Origin: Mixophyes australis
Taxonomy: Eukaryota; Chordata; Amphibia; Anura; Limnodynastidae
Direction: 5' to 3'
Assembly: GCA_036250195.1 (NCBI GenBank)
Contig: JAVHZZ010000004.1
Span: 316,888,706 to 316,952,705, forward strand
Length of the DNA: 64,000 nt
Shown here: positions 7,135 to 17,530 of the stretch, piece after piece
How the letters are laid out: each line of letters starts with the position of its first letter
Numbering within the stretch: the first letter of the stretch is position 1
Position numbers and translations under genes: made by a program
Notes under the pieces: model-generated
What the model saw: only the letters and a program-made list of their open reading frames with translations
What the model was told of the DNA's origin: nothing
Database searches by the model: none

Positions 7135-9169
7135 TGTCACGGGCACTAGGAGTCTTTACCCAGGGATCACCAGATGGTAGGCTTACCAGAGCAATGTAGA
7201 TGGTAATAGCGTACTCTGGTAGCTGGGTGATCACGGAACATGAAATGATGGCCGATGAGATGCTCAGGAAAGTCTATGACTAGCAACACTGGTAATAATG
7301 AGGTAATAATACACAAGGAACTGTATGGACAAGGCACGTGAAGGTAGTCAGTGGTCTGCGATAGCAAGTCGTACCACTGCTATAGTGAGGAGGAATGTCC
7401 AACAGAAACAAGGAGGTGATGAGAGTCAGCGGTCTGCGGGTAGCAAGTTGTACCGCTGTCTGAGTGAAGGAATGGAATCCAAGTGGAGGTATCCGGGTAG
7501 TCAGTGGTCTGCGGTAGCAAGTTGTACCACTGCTATGTGAGAGGATAATGGAACAGGTGATACCGGAAACAGGGATCAGTGGTCTGACATCAGCAAGTTG
7601 TACCACTGAATATATATGTGAGGAGGTGCACAAGGGAAGACTGCAACACAGGATATACACAGGCACCTTATACACGATCCACAGTAATATGCACAATATA
7701 GATATATATATATATAAATGACTGAGCAGGTCTGCAATCTAGAAAGTCTCTTGAAGTAGTCCAGCACAATGATAACACAGTCAATGATAGCAATAGACTC
7801 AGCGGATAGCAGACTCCAGAGAGAACCAAACACAGTCCAGCAAGATATGCAATACACAGCACAGTCAATGAGAAGTATGCATACCGTGGTTCAGCAATAG
7901 CAGTCAGATGGGAATGCAGCGGTACCTGAGCGGCTGGGGGCCGACTGGATAGGAAGTCCCTGGATAGGTGAGGCAGCGGTCTAGCAGGTGCAGAGCACAG
8001 GTGAGTAGACCAACAGGGACACGAATCCACAGGAGTCAGCAACACGTGGAACTGGACTCAGAAGGGACCCAGGAGAATGGAGATGATCCAGCAGAGGGTA
8101 GTAGATGGAATACAAATCCAATGCTGTCAGGAGGGTAGAGACCAGTGGAACACGTGAAGGCGTGGAGAGCGGATGAGCAGGAGATGGACGATAGCGCTGA
8201 CCACAGCAGCAGGACTCAGCGGCACACGGAGGTAACCAGTAGCAACCACAGGAACCAACAGCGATGGGACACAGGAGTGCAGCGCAGGCCAGGAGCTGTT
8301 GATCACGAAGTGTAGCAGATAGTAATGCAAGCGGCAGTCTCGAGGAAGATACAACAGAGATGAGGTAAGTCTGCAGTGCACAGGGCAGCGGATAGGAATC
8401 AGCTGGCAGTCACGATGATGAACACAGGCGAGTTGCAAGCAGGAGACTGTAGTGCACGGAGGCAGTGGATAGTAATCAGCTGGCAGTCACGATGATGAAC
8501 ACAGGCGAGTTACCAGCAGGAGACTGTAGTGCACGGAGGCAGCGGATAGGAATCAGCTGGCAGTCGCGATGATGAACACAGGCGAGTTGCAAGCAGGAGA
8601 CTGTAGTGCACGGAGGCAGCGGATAGGAATCAGCAAACAGACTAGATGAGAAGCAGGTGAGTGAAGTAAAAGCTGGAGTGCACGGAGGCAGCGGATAGCA
8701 ATGAGCAAACAGTCACATTGAAATAAAATAACGTTGAAGTGGTTTAGAAGACTGTAGTGCACGGAGGCAGCGGATAGGAATCAGCAAACAGTCACGATGA
8801 TACAGTTGATGGTAGAAGTGGTATGGGAACCACAGTAGTAGAAGTGGTTTGGAAACCACAGGGATAGAAGTGGTTTGGAAACCACAGGGATAGAAGTGGT
8901 TTGGAAACCACAGGAATCAGCAGCGCTGAATACACGAGGAATACAGGAACACCTTCAGAGACTCATGGGGGAATGAGACTCCAAGATCAGGCAACGTGGT
9001 GTTGACCACAGGTGCTTAATATAGGGAGTGTTGCCTGATCTGCCAATTGAGTTAAAGGGGTATACACTGAAGTATAGAAAAGGGCTGCGCATGCGCAGAC
9101 CCTCAGGATGGTGGACGGCCACGGTTCCTAAATGTCCGGGAAGAGGCACTCACGGTCCGGTGAGTGACA
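7135..9169 (-). mobile_element. 5' LTR of the intact chromovirus
   Basis: Nearly identical to 842-2878: two substitutions (for example C/A near 8166 and T/C near 9126) and one fewer TA in the AT run near 7702. On the minus strand it holds U3 (9169-8993), the predicted transcription start at 8992, and a repeat-rich R/U5 of about 1.86 kb. It is followed directly by the primer-binding site and gag. Confidence 0.95.
8983..9098 (-). promoter_or_regulatory. Chromovirus promoter: NRF1-like palindrome, TATA box and predicted start
   Basis: Reading the minus strand, CTGCGCATGCGCAG (9098-9085) is a perfect NRF1-type palindrome. TATATTAAG follows at 9023-9015, and GCCTGATCTT begins at 8992, exactly 31 nt after the first T of the TATA box. 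That spacing is canonical for RNA polymerase II, and the start is independently supported by its complementarity to the primer-binding site at 7132-7123. GATCAGGCAAC, upstream of the TATA box, is an inverted copy of the start region, so a 5' hairpin or regulatory palindrome is possible. Confidence 0.75.
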
Positions 9170-9174
9170 GTCAT
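9170..9174. repeat. Target-site duplication GTCAT (right copy)
   Basis: The same five bases occur at 837-841, immediately outside the other LTR. Confidence 0.93.
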
Positions 9175-11331
9175 GTAGCACTTTCTCAGCATTGAGGGTG
9201 CATTAATATCAGAAGCACATACTCAAGAGCGTTCTTCGGGACCAAATTCCTTCCAGTCCACTAGATATCTAATGGAGTATTTGGAGTCCAGAATTTGAGT
9301 AATCTCGAATTCTTTCCCTTGTTGTACCTCAATAGGGGCTTAAGTGATAGCAGAAGATGATTAAAGACTTCAACAAAGAAACGTGAAAGGAGTTGGAGTT
9401 ACGAAGATTGGTTGGGAACTAGAGCTTATAGCAGTCTGGATTGACAACCAGCAAAATCTTGTATTGTCCCATGAAAGAGCAAATTTCATACAAGGTACTT
9501 CAAGACGAATATTTTTGGTGGATAACCATACTCGATCTCCAACTTTTAGTTCAGGAATAGCACAACGTTTCTTGTCTGCAAAAAATTTATATTGTCCTGA
9601 GGGTTTCTTGAGGTGATTCCGAACTTGGGTCCAGATGGATGAAAATTCCTGTGACAGAGAGTTAACAGCAGGAACCTGGGTGGGAGGAAGTAAAGAAAAC
9701 TTTAAAAGGTTAGGATGAAGCCCACATACAATTGAAAACGGAGTAGCAGAGGTAGACCCGTGAAATGAATAATTGTGAGCAAATTCAGCCCAAGGTAAGA
9801 GGTCGACCCAGTTGTCTTGGTTGCAGGAAGAGAAATTTCTGACAAATGTCTCCAGGTCTTGGTTCACTCTTTCAGTTTGCCCGTTTCATTGAAGATGGTA
9901 GGAGGAAGAAAGACTCTCCCAAATACCAAGAAATTTACATAAAGAGCGCCATAATCTTGATACAAATTGAACTCCTCTGTCCGACACAATTTCTGAAGGA
10001 CATCTATAAACGCGAAAGACCTCTTTAATAAAATGGCTGGCCAACACTGGAGAGGAAAGAAGACCAGAGAGAGGAATGAAATGGACCATTTTTGAAAATC
10101 AAAACCACCCATATGGTGTCACATTTTTTGCTGGCAGGTAGGTCAGTCACAAAGTCCATGCCGATATGGGTCCAAGGCTTGTAGGGTATGGGTAATGGAC
10201 GGAATGATCCAACAGGAGACAGGTGAGAAGACTTGTGTTGAGCTCAAGTATTGGAAGAGGCCACAAAGTCTTTAATATTGGATCAAATACTTGCCACCAA
10301 TTATTTCCAAAGTCTTATGAGTGCAACATGACCAGAATAACGAGAGGAATGGAACCAGGAGAGGAGTCTTTTCCAAAGATGAGAGGATACAAAGGTTTTC
10401 CCTGGTGGCGGGGTAAAAACAGGATTCAGTGCAGATATTTGGAGACATTTGGGGTCAAGAATCCAAACACTCCAAGACAGAATGTAAGGCTCAAGATAAG
10501 GAGCCCGCCTTCGTATTCTTCTCACCTGGCTTGTAGGTGATAATAAAATCAAAGCGAGAAAGAAAAGAGACCAGCGAGCCTGCCGTGGATTCAAACACTG
10601 AGCCAATTGAAGATAGAGCAAGTTCTTATGGTCGGTGAAGAAGGTAATGAGGTGACAAGCCCCTTCCAAAAGGTAACTCCTCCTAAAGGACAGCCTTCAT
10701 AGCTAACAACACCTTGTCCCCGATACTATAGTATTTCTCCGCAGGTAGAAGTTTCCAGGAAAAGAAAGGGCACATGGGTGGAGTTTGTTTTGTGAAGACT
10801 TCTGAGAGAGAATAGCCTCAATCCCAATGTTAGAAGCATCAATCTCAAAAAAGAATGGAAAAGAGATGTCTGGCTGCCTGAGAATGGGAACAGAAGAAAA
10901 TGCCTTTTTGTGGAAATTGAAGGCCTCAAGTGCTCTAAGGGGCCATTGCTTAGTGTTGGAGCCCATCTGGGTGAGGTTTATAATAGGAGCAACGATGGTG
11001 GAATAACCTTTAATGAAACGCTGATAATAGTTAGCGAAGCCCAAAAAGCGTTGTATGAACTTGAGGCCGGATGGGAGTGGCCATTCCAGAATAGCTCGGA
11101 AAGTGAATTTGAGAGAGCCCGAAAGAACATTTCATGAGCTTTCAAGACAGTTGATTCTCCTGCAACCTAGAGAGCATTTCTGCTACATGGAGACAATAAG
11201 AGTAAATATCCTGGGAAAAGATTAGGATATTGTCTAGGTAGACCACAATGCAAACATATAGAAGATCTCTAAATATCTCATTTACAAAACTTTGGAGACA
11301 GTAAGGGCATTGCACATTCCAAATGGCATGA
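9175..11331 (-). pseudogene. Degraded chromovirus pol (RT part, RNase H, integrase) of the old element
   Basis: Minus-strand fragments in several frames match the young element's Pol. From 11331 downward there is RT from the MPFG region onward, RT palm remnants (11044-10703), RNase H with TDHKN (10669-10301), integrase with SDRGVQF (10089-9886), and the integrase C-terminus with GDRVWLSTKNIRL (9867-9370). Many stops and frameshifts separate them. The catalytic RT motif reads YLDN instead of YLDD, so the enzyme would be dead even if the frames were intact. Protease and the RT N-terminus are missing, and a SINE-like sequence sits at that junction. The 3' end continues at 785-836 across the nested insertion. 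Confidence 0.9.
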
Positions 11332-11456
11332 CGGTGGCTAAGTGCTTAGCACTTCAGCTTTACAGCACTGGGTTCATGAATTCAATTCCCGACCATGGCT
11401 CTATCTGTGAGGAGTTTGTATGTTCTCCCCGTGTTTGCGTGGGTTTCCTCCTTTCC
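11332..11456 (+). mobile_element. SINE-like insertion at the deletion junction of the old chromovirus
   Basis: The stretch contains a possible tRNA-like box (GGTTCATGAATTCAATTCCC) followed by GTATGTTCTCCCCGTGTTTG and GGGTTTCCTCC, hallmarks of a very widespread vertebrate SINE. A more decayed relative lies at 60110-60300. It interrupts the old element between gag and RT, where roughly a kilobase of internal sequence is missing. Confidence 0.7.
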
Positions 11457-12350
11457 TCATAGTTGGCACAGTAGATGCACAGCTTGTTCCTAACTCTTCT
11501 TTCACGCTCCTTGGGAGTAAGACGTGAATGTCCTAGTTCCATAGGTTTTTTTGAAGGACCAGGATGTTGGAAACGTGTGCTAATTTTACAAGTGCGTGGC
11601 GAGGAATCTCTCTCTCAGAGGATCCTTGTCGGAACCTGAGGTCAGCTCAATTACACAGAGAGATTAAGGCGTCTAGAGTGGAAGGCAGCTCCTGTGAGGC
11701 CAAAACATCTTTAACTCAGATAAGCCTTGCCAAAAGGTTGCAACCAATGCATCTTTATTCCATTGAAGCTCAGAGGACAATGTATGGAACTGAATAACAT
11801 ACTGCGCCACTGAGCATGAACCTTGTCGTAAACGTAATATGCTGGAAGCTGCAGAGGTGAACAGTCTGGGTTCTATTGAAGATATTCCAAAAGGCGGCAA
11901 TAAATGCAATACTGTCACTGAGAATAGGATCATCTTGCTCCCAAAAGAGTGAGACCCATGCCAGAGCTTGTCCAGAGACCAAGGATATTATGTAAACCAC
12001 TTTAGAACGATGTGTTGGGAAATTCTGAGGCTGCAACTTGAATTGCATGGAGTACTGATTTAAGAAGCCCCAGCAGGCCTTAGGGTGTTCATCAAACTTA
12101 GAGGGAGAGGGCATCTGCAAGGTAGAAGAAGAAGAAGAAGGGGCCTTAAGAGCTGGAGGCTCAACTGGAGGTGTGGCAGGGGTGAAAGGTGCAGTTACCG
12201 GTAGGGAACCCACACGGATAACTAAGGCTTAGAAACATTGTAATAATTGACACTGAAATGCGTCTTGCTGTTCCATTCTATTGACCAAATGTTGTAACAG
12301 GTCTTTTGCAGAAGTTTCCCCCAGCAGAATCCATCATAACCTGTTTTTAC
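11457..12350 (-). pseudogene. Degraded chromovirus gag of the old element
   Basis: Minus-strand pieces (12213-11770, 11933-11673, 11542-11457) align with Gag of the young element: PSKFDEHPKACWGFLNQ, GQALAWVSLFWE, SILRLRQGS and the first half of the zinc knuckle (LCIYCAN). Frameshifts break it. The start region just inside the LTR keeps the same design: a primer-binding stretch GTAAAAACAGG (12350-12340) followed at once by ATG. Confidence 0.88.
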
Positions 12351-12675
12351 TGTCACGGTACCTTGAATAATTGGATCCTGGTCTGCCAGGTGTGATTCTA
12401 CTCCGTGCTTAGGCACGGAGTCTAACGTAGCAGAGGGTCTTCGCCAGTGACCCCCTCAAGGAGGTGTGGGCTACCACTACTACACAGGTCGTGGCCCTCT
12501 TGGGGAGTACTTGATGAGACCTGCGGGGAAAACACAATAGGCCATGAACACAAGGGATACTGAGGTGGCGGTCAGCAACTTGCAGGATAGATGCCATTGA
12601 AGGTGTGATAGCCTGCGGATGGCAGGATAGATACCACCGGATTGATAGAAGTCCAAGAGTCTGCGGATTGCAGAG

Positions 12676-13330
12676 TGTTACAACTCAGAGTACCTGTATC
12701 AATCCTGATTAGCGCTGGCAGATCAGAGGCGTGGAGTCTAATGGATTCCCCGGTGTTTACCAAGACCCCGGGAACTGGTACACGGATATCAGGCAGAGAG
12801 TAGTCAGACACACCAGGAACTAGTACACAAATATCAGACAGAGAGTAGTCAGACACGCCGAGAACTGGTACATGGATATCAGGCAGAGAAGGTTACTAGA
12901 AGGTTCCAAGGACTTGGTCAGACAGGCGATACTGGTACACGGTTCAGGCAATGAAGTACACTAGGCTGTTCTACAGACTTGGTCAGACATGCAATACTGG
13001 TACACAGGGAGATCCATGGTTAAGGTAACAACAGAGAACAACAGGGAGTCAGAGGCACAGCAAACAAGTTGCACTGACACCAGGCAAGTGTCAGTGCAGG
13101 ATTAAATATGAGGACGTTTGAAACTCCCGCCCCAGAGACATGATCATGTGATCGCATTGGAGAGCCGATCATGTGATTGCATTGGAAAGCCGATCACAAC
13201 ACTGCAAGTCTAACGCTGGAATGAGTGACAGGTAAGTGTCCAATCAGCTCAATCCGAGCCCCGCTACCCAGAAGTGCTGCGAGCGAAACAGAGAAGCCAA
13301 CGTGGGAGCATGCAAGGTAGTTTTGTTACA
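12676..13330 (-). mobile_element. Solo LTR of another gypsy-like family, 655 bp
   Basis: Begins TGTTACAACT and ends TTTTGTTACA, flanked on both sides by CAGAG (12671-12675 and 13331-13335), a perfect 5-bp target duplication. The flanks rejoin seamlessly into the old LTR repeat unit. Inside are repeated motifs (GACTTGGTCAGACA, GATCATGTGATTGCATTGG). A minus-strand TATTTAA (13108-13102) suggests minus orientation. Confidence 0.88.
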
Positions 13331-13335
13331 CAGAG

Positions 13336-13625
13336 TTGCTATAACTGTAATGATGGAGATGCAATAGTCTGTGGATTGTAGAGTAGATAACACTGGAAGG
13401 TTGTAGATGCAATAGTCTGCGGATTGCAGGGTAGATACCATTTGGAATAGTGGAGATGCGATAGTCTGCGGATTGCAGAGTAGATACCACTTGGAATGGT
13501 GGAGATGCAATAGTCTGTGGATTGCAGAGAAGACCTCACTGGAATGATGGAGATGCACTAGTCTGCAGATTGCAGAGTAGTTAGCACTGGAACAGTGGAG
13601 ATGCAATAGTCTGCAGTTGCAGAGT
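13336..13625. repeat. Tandem repeat inside the old 5' LTR, unit about 50 bp
   Basis: About six copies of the unit with AGTCTGCGGATTGCAGAGTAG, homologous to 370-615. Confidence 0.8.
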
Positions 13626-13790
13626 AGATAACAGCAATCCATGTCTAGATCCAGCAGCATTGGTAACCCAAAGAACAGGCACATGACATAGGGAAGAGGT
13701 ACCTTACATAGGGGAAGCTGGATTGGGAGCCAATAAATGAGGAACAGAGGATTTAACAGGAATTGAGTGAACGCAGTGGAGAATGGCAGA

Positions 13791-14439
13791 TGACTGAAGC
13801 AGCGCAGAGGAGCCGCCGGTGGTCTGATAAGTGTGTTGGACTTCAGGCAAGATAACACCAGGCACCCTAACACTGGCTAGATATAGACCTCCTGTCTAAA
13901 CACCTGCCACTGTTTGGCATCAGTCGCACTTCACAGAAGCACAATACAGGTTTAAATATTTGACAATCCTCCCCCAGTCCTAACTTGATAGACAGGTGCC
14001 ACTCCCACCTTGCCTTTAAAGGAATTTATCTGCAGGTGTTCTGTAATTACTCTTCAATGCAGATAAACCTTGTCAGCTTTGCTGTTAGCTGTGGAAAAAG
14101 ACAATTTCAAACCATTTGCAAAGCATGTAAGTTAAATCTCACTTTATACTTTTACTGTCACACATGTCTTCCACCTGTATACCTAAACCTAGGTGCACTG
14201 CAATACATGTGTGTAAGTCTATCTGCAGCCTATATCTTCAGACTGTCAGTTGGACACCTAATTCCTCTCTTAGATGCCTGTGGAAAATCATTCCCTTTGT
14301 AACAACACCTAATATCCAGTACTTCCACTTTAGATTAATTAAAACTGCATTTAATGAAGATACACTTGTGAATACATCACCATTATTATTTTGGCATTCC
14401 TTATATACCATGTTTTGTGTTTTAATTATTGTAATGTGG
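13791..14439. other. Unassigned spacer
   Basis: No gene or complete element recognised. The segment near 13850-13900 (ACCCTAACACTGGCTAGA) has a related copy near 31748-31790 (GACACCAGACCCTAACTCTGGC), so part of this is a dispersed repeat. Confidence 0.5.
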
Positions 14440-15575
14440 TTACAAATATGCTTTTTACAGATGTTTTTAGTTACTGTTCAATTCAACTGACTGGATCAAC
14501 TAAATAAAATTAATTGATTAAATCACCAATGAGGAAAGAGCAAAGTGTCAAGGACAAAACAATAAAATTGTAAATGCAGACAACTGCCAAAATTCAGGAA
14601 AAGGATGGACTTTAGATACCTTTTACAGTTATTGTAACAACAAATATTGGCAAACTGCCGTTTTTTCAAGTAACTCACTATTTCATCAAAACGTAAGTTA
14701 AAATTAACAACAGTATTTTGTCTCCACAATACTTTCTCTGATAATATTACGCAAACTTTGTTTTCTATTCTGAATTTATTTAGGTAATATATTAAGTCAG
14801 CAAAGAGGCTGAACCCAAGACAAGCGCTGTGGGCTCTGTTCTTCTCCAGATGCAACTGTACCATTAGGTGCTGACCTTGGTCTAAGAACTTAAATACAGA
14901 CACTCTCTCTAGATGTTTTCTTCATCAGCATCCTGAGGTCAAACCTCCTACTTCAATCATCCCATCTACTAGGATTGTAGCTGTCCTAACCCGGGACCTG
15001 TCTAAACAATTAAAGGCATCACAAAATCAGCTCCCATCTCAAACTCCGCCCAATATTTTGTTTATTCCTAAGCACCTGAGGAAAACAGTGCTAGCAGTTT
15101 AGGATCTCAAACTAGTTCTTAACAATTGCTGCCCACTTCAGAACAGTCCAGCATGTTTTATGGAACCATTTTGGATGCTTTTAGAAGTGTGTTTGGGGTC
15201 AAAGACCCTTGACGTTCAGCAGAGACCCAGATTTCTGACACTGGGTTCAACATTACACTCCAAAACGGCCTGGTAATCTCCAGATTTTATGATGCCATGC
15301 GCATGTTCAAGGCAGCCTGTGCTACATGTAGCACAGCAAACATCACTGAATCTACTCCGGCTTTAAGAAAAAGTTCTAATTTGGTCATCAGTCCACAGGA
15401 TATTCTCCCAGAAGGAATTTAGCTTGTTCAGGTTTGTTTTGGAAAAAACCAGCTAGGCTTTCTTATAGCTATCTCTCAGCTTACCATATAATCCCTTTTT
15501 TCATTGAGCTGGCAACGGACGGTGCAAGTTGAAAATGTTGTATCTTGTGTCTCAAGGTCATCTCGAATCTCTATC
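14440..15575 (-). pseudogene. Decayed Tc1/mariner copy A
   Basis: The left part (about 14620-14795) and right part (15129-15500) match copy B at 15580-16700 at clearly reduced identity. The right part translates on the minus strand to scraps of Tc1 transposase. The transposase C-terminus is absent, its place being taken by a gypsy fragment (14795-15128). Copies A and B share flanking sequence as well (GTTCAATT..AACTGACTGGATCAA), so they look like a tandem segmental duplication rather than two insertions. Confidence 0.6.
14795..15128 (+). pseudogene. Gypsy pol fragment (RNase H end to integrase linker) inside Tc1 copy A
   Basis: The plus strand reads AKRLNPRQALWALFFS, a very common Ty3/gypsy RNase H signature. 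After a frame change come LSRCF and then a linker with VAVLTRDLSKQLKASQ and NILFIPKHLRKTVL, the usual lead-in to the integrase zinc domain. It is short, broken and in the opposite orientation to the surrounding Tc1 remains. Confidence 0.7.
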
Positions 15576-16700
15576 ACAATTATGTTTTTTACAGTTGTTT
15601 TTAGTTAATGTTCAATTTAACTGACTGGATCAAGTAAATAAAATTAATTGATTAAATTTACAAAGAGCAAAGTGTCAAAAACAAAACAATAAAATTATAA
15701 AGGCAAACATCTGCCAAAATTCTGAAAAGGGCTGGACTTTAGATATCTGTTACAGTTGTGGCCAAAAATATTGTCAACCTGCTCTTTTTTCAAATAACTC
15801 ACAACTTCATCTAAACGTAAGTTAAAATTAACAACAGTATTTGGTCTCCACAATTCTTTCTCTGCTAATATTACACAAACTTTGTTTTTTATTCTGAATT
15901 TAATACTGTATATCCTTGTAAATCAGAAAATGAAAAGAAATGGCATTGAATAAAGTATTAACACCACAGACCTATTATTTGGTAGCACAGCCTTTGGTCA
16001 AAATAACTGCAACCAATGGCTTCCTATAGCCACGGGTGAGCTTCCTGCACCTCTCTACTGGCAGTTTAGTCCATTCTTCTTCTGCAAACTGCTAAAGTTT
16101 TCCTACATATGAAGGTGCTCTCTCCCATTTGCTGCTTTCAGATCTGTCAACATGTTCTATGAGATTTAGATCTGGGCTTATTGCTGGCCACTTCAGAACA
16201 GTCCAACATCTTGACTGAAACCATTCCTGGATGCTGTTTGAAGTGTGTTTGAAGTGAAAGTTGGATGACCTTCGACAGAGATCCAGATTTCTGACACTGA
16301 CATACTTCAGTACACTCCAAAATGGCCTGGTAATGTCCAGATTTCATTATGCTATGCACAGGTTCAAGGTACAGCAAGTCAAAACATCAATGAACCTACT
16401 CAACTTTTTGACTCTGTTTCTTTGAATCTTCAATTTTGTTTTCTATAAACATAGGGTTGTAGGGCTTTAACAAAAAGTTCTAATTTGTTTTCATCAGTCC
16501 ACAGGACAATTTCCAAGAAGGAATTTAGCTTGTCGAGGTGTATTATGGCAGACTCCAGTGGGTTTTCTTATCGCTTTCTCTCAGTTTACCATATAATCCC
16601 TTTTTATTGAGTTGGCAACGGATGGTGCAAGTTGAAACTACTGTACCTTGTGTCTGAATGGCATCTTCAATTTGTTTGTCAGTTGTTTGTGCTTCCAAGT
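15576..16700 (-). pseudogene. Decayed Tc1/mariner copy B
   Basis: The left side contains a Tc1-type terminal motif after TA (TA then CAGTTGTGGCCAAAA, about 15750). The minus strand, in alternating frames, gives a transposase C-terminus with WPAISPDLNLIEH (near 16150-16200), EEWTKLPVERCRKL and GCATK, and further upstream WTDEN (about 16490-16510), the region of the second catalytic Asp. Stops and frameshifts abolish function. Confidence 0.75.
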
Positions 16701-16732
16701 TTTCTCTTGACCTCACGTCCGGGTAGGTTGGC

Positions 16733-17050
16733 CCAAGGGCAACAAGGAGGAAATAGAGACTTACCATATAACATAGAGACAACACGCTTCATTCCCAGCA
16801 GATGTAAATTTCGACTGTATAAGCTGTCTCCAGTGCAAATGACATCACTTACAATGGCCAGAGTGAATGCCACGACAATACAAAGACTGTATAATGTAAT
16901 CCAGGAGGCTGGTCCGTTCATTGCCGCCTTAAAACCGGCAATCTCACTCTGGCCATTGTAAGTGACATCATTCACACTGGAGACATTTTATACAGTAATA
17001 TACAGTACTTTTACATGGTAAGTCTCCATTTTACTCCTTGTCGCCCTTAT
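16733..17050. mobile_element. Foldback MITE with long terminal inverted repeats
   Basis: The left arm (AAGGGCAACAAGGAGGAAATAG...GAGACTTACC) and right arm (GGTAAGTCTCCATTTTACTCCTTG..GCCCTT) are inverted copies. A second inner inverted pair (16833-16878 and 16932-16982) contains CACTTACAATGGCCAGAGTG. The whole 0.3-kb piece could fold into one long hairpin and has no coding potential. The ends are approximate. Confidence 0.7.
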
Positions 17051-17099
17051 ACTAATCGCAATTTTTACATCAATGTAAGCATAGTCGGCTTTATTGTAA

Positions 17100-17245
17100 C
17101 TGGAATAATGACTACCACTGACCACAGGACACCTTCAGAGGTCTTGTGGAGTCTATGCATTGATGGGTCAGAGTTTGTTTTGGTGGCACAAGGAGGATCT
17201 ACACAATATTAGGCAAGTAGTTTTACAGTTTTAATTGTGTAACTG
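17100..17245 (+). pseudogene. Tc1-like transposase C-terminal fragment
   Basis: The plus strand contains GTGGCACAAGGAGGATCTAC followed by ACAATATTAGGCAAG, a stop-containing tail that I recognise from a widespread Tc1-like family in fish and frogs. It translates to a degraded C-terminus ending in GGSTQY. Only this short piece remains before an AT repeat. Confidence 0.5.
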
Positions 17246-17254
17246 CTCAATATA

Positions 17255-17286
<32 letters not shown>

Positions 17287-17530
17287 ATGATAAAAACAAA
17301 TGTGAAAAAGACAACGGCGCTAGAATATAACACTAAAATAACACTATGAGACCTCTTGTTTTTTGAGCTTGCAGTTCTTTCTTTGGAGCATCCGACAGAT
17401 GCACACTATATCGCTGTGGAGGATTTCCATATAATTCCTATAGATAAGCCTTTGATTTGAAAAATGTTATACTATGTGTGGCGCTTCTGTCTTTTGTTTT
17501 TTTGTATCATATATATATATATATATATAT

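Larger units (their letters stand above)
842..9169 (-). mobile_element. Complete Ty3/gypsy chromovirus retrotransposon, about 8.3 kb
   Basis: The element has paired LTRs of 2037 and 2035 bp with TG...CA ends, a 5-bp target duplication (GTCAT), a primer-binding region, gag, a long uninterrupted pol frame and a polypurine tract, all on the minus strand. Pol carries aspartic protease, RT, RNase H, integrase, GPY/F and a C-terminal chromodomain, which places it among vertebrate chromoviruses (sushi/Amn-like). By eye the LTRs differ at two substitutions and one TA dinucleotide, so the insertion is recent. It landed inside an older relative, between that element's polypurine tract and pol. No stop or frameshift is seen other than the expected gag/pol shift, so it could be competent. 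Confidence 0.95.
12351..13790 (-). mobile_element. 5' LTR of the old chromovirus, interrupted by a solo LTR
   Basis: The segments 12351-12675 and 13331-13790 together match the LTR at 100-784. On the minus strand the TATA-like TATGTAAGG (13710-13702) lies 31 nt before CCTGTTCTTTG (13679), the same geometry as in the other LTRs here. The right terminus near 13790 is approximate and no target duplication could be matched. Confidence 0.8.
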
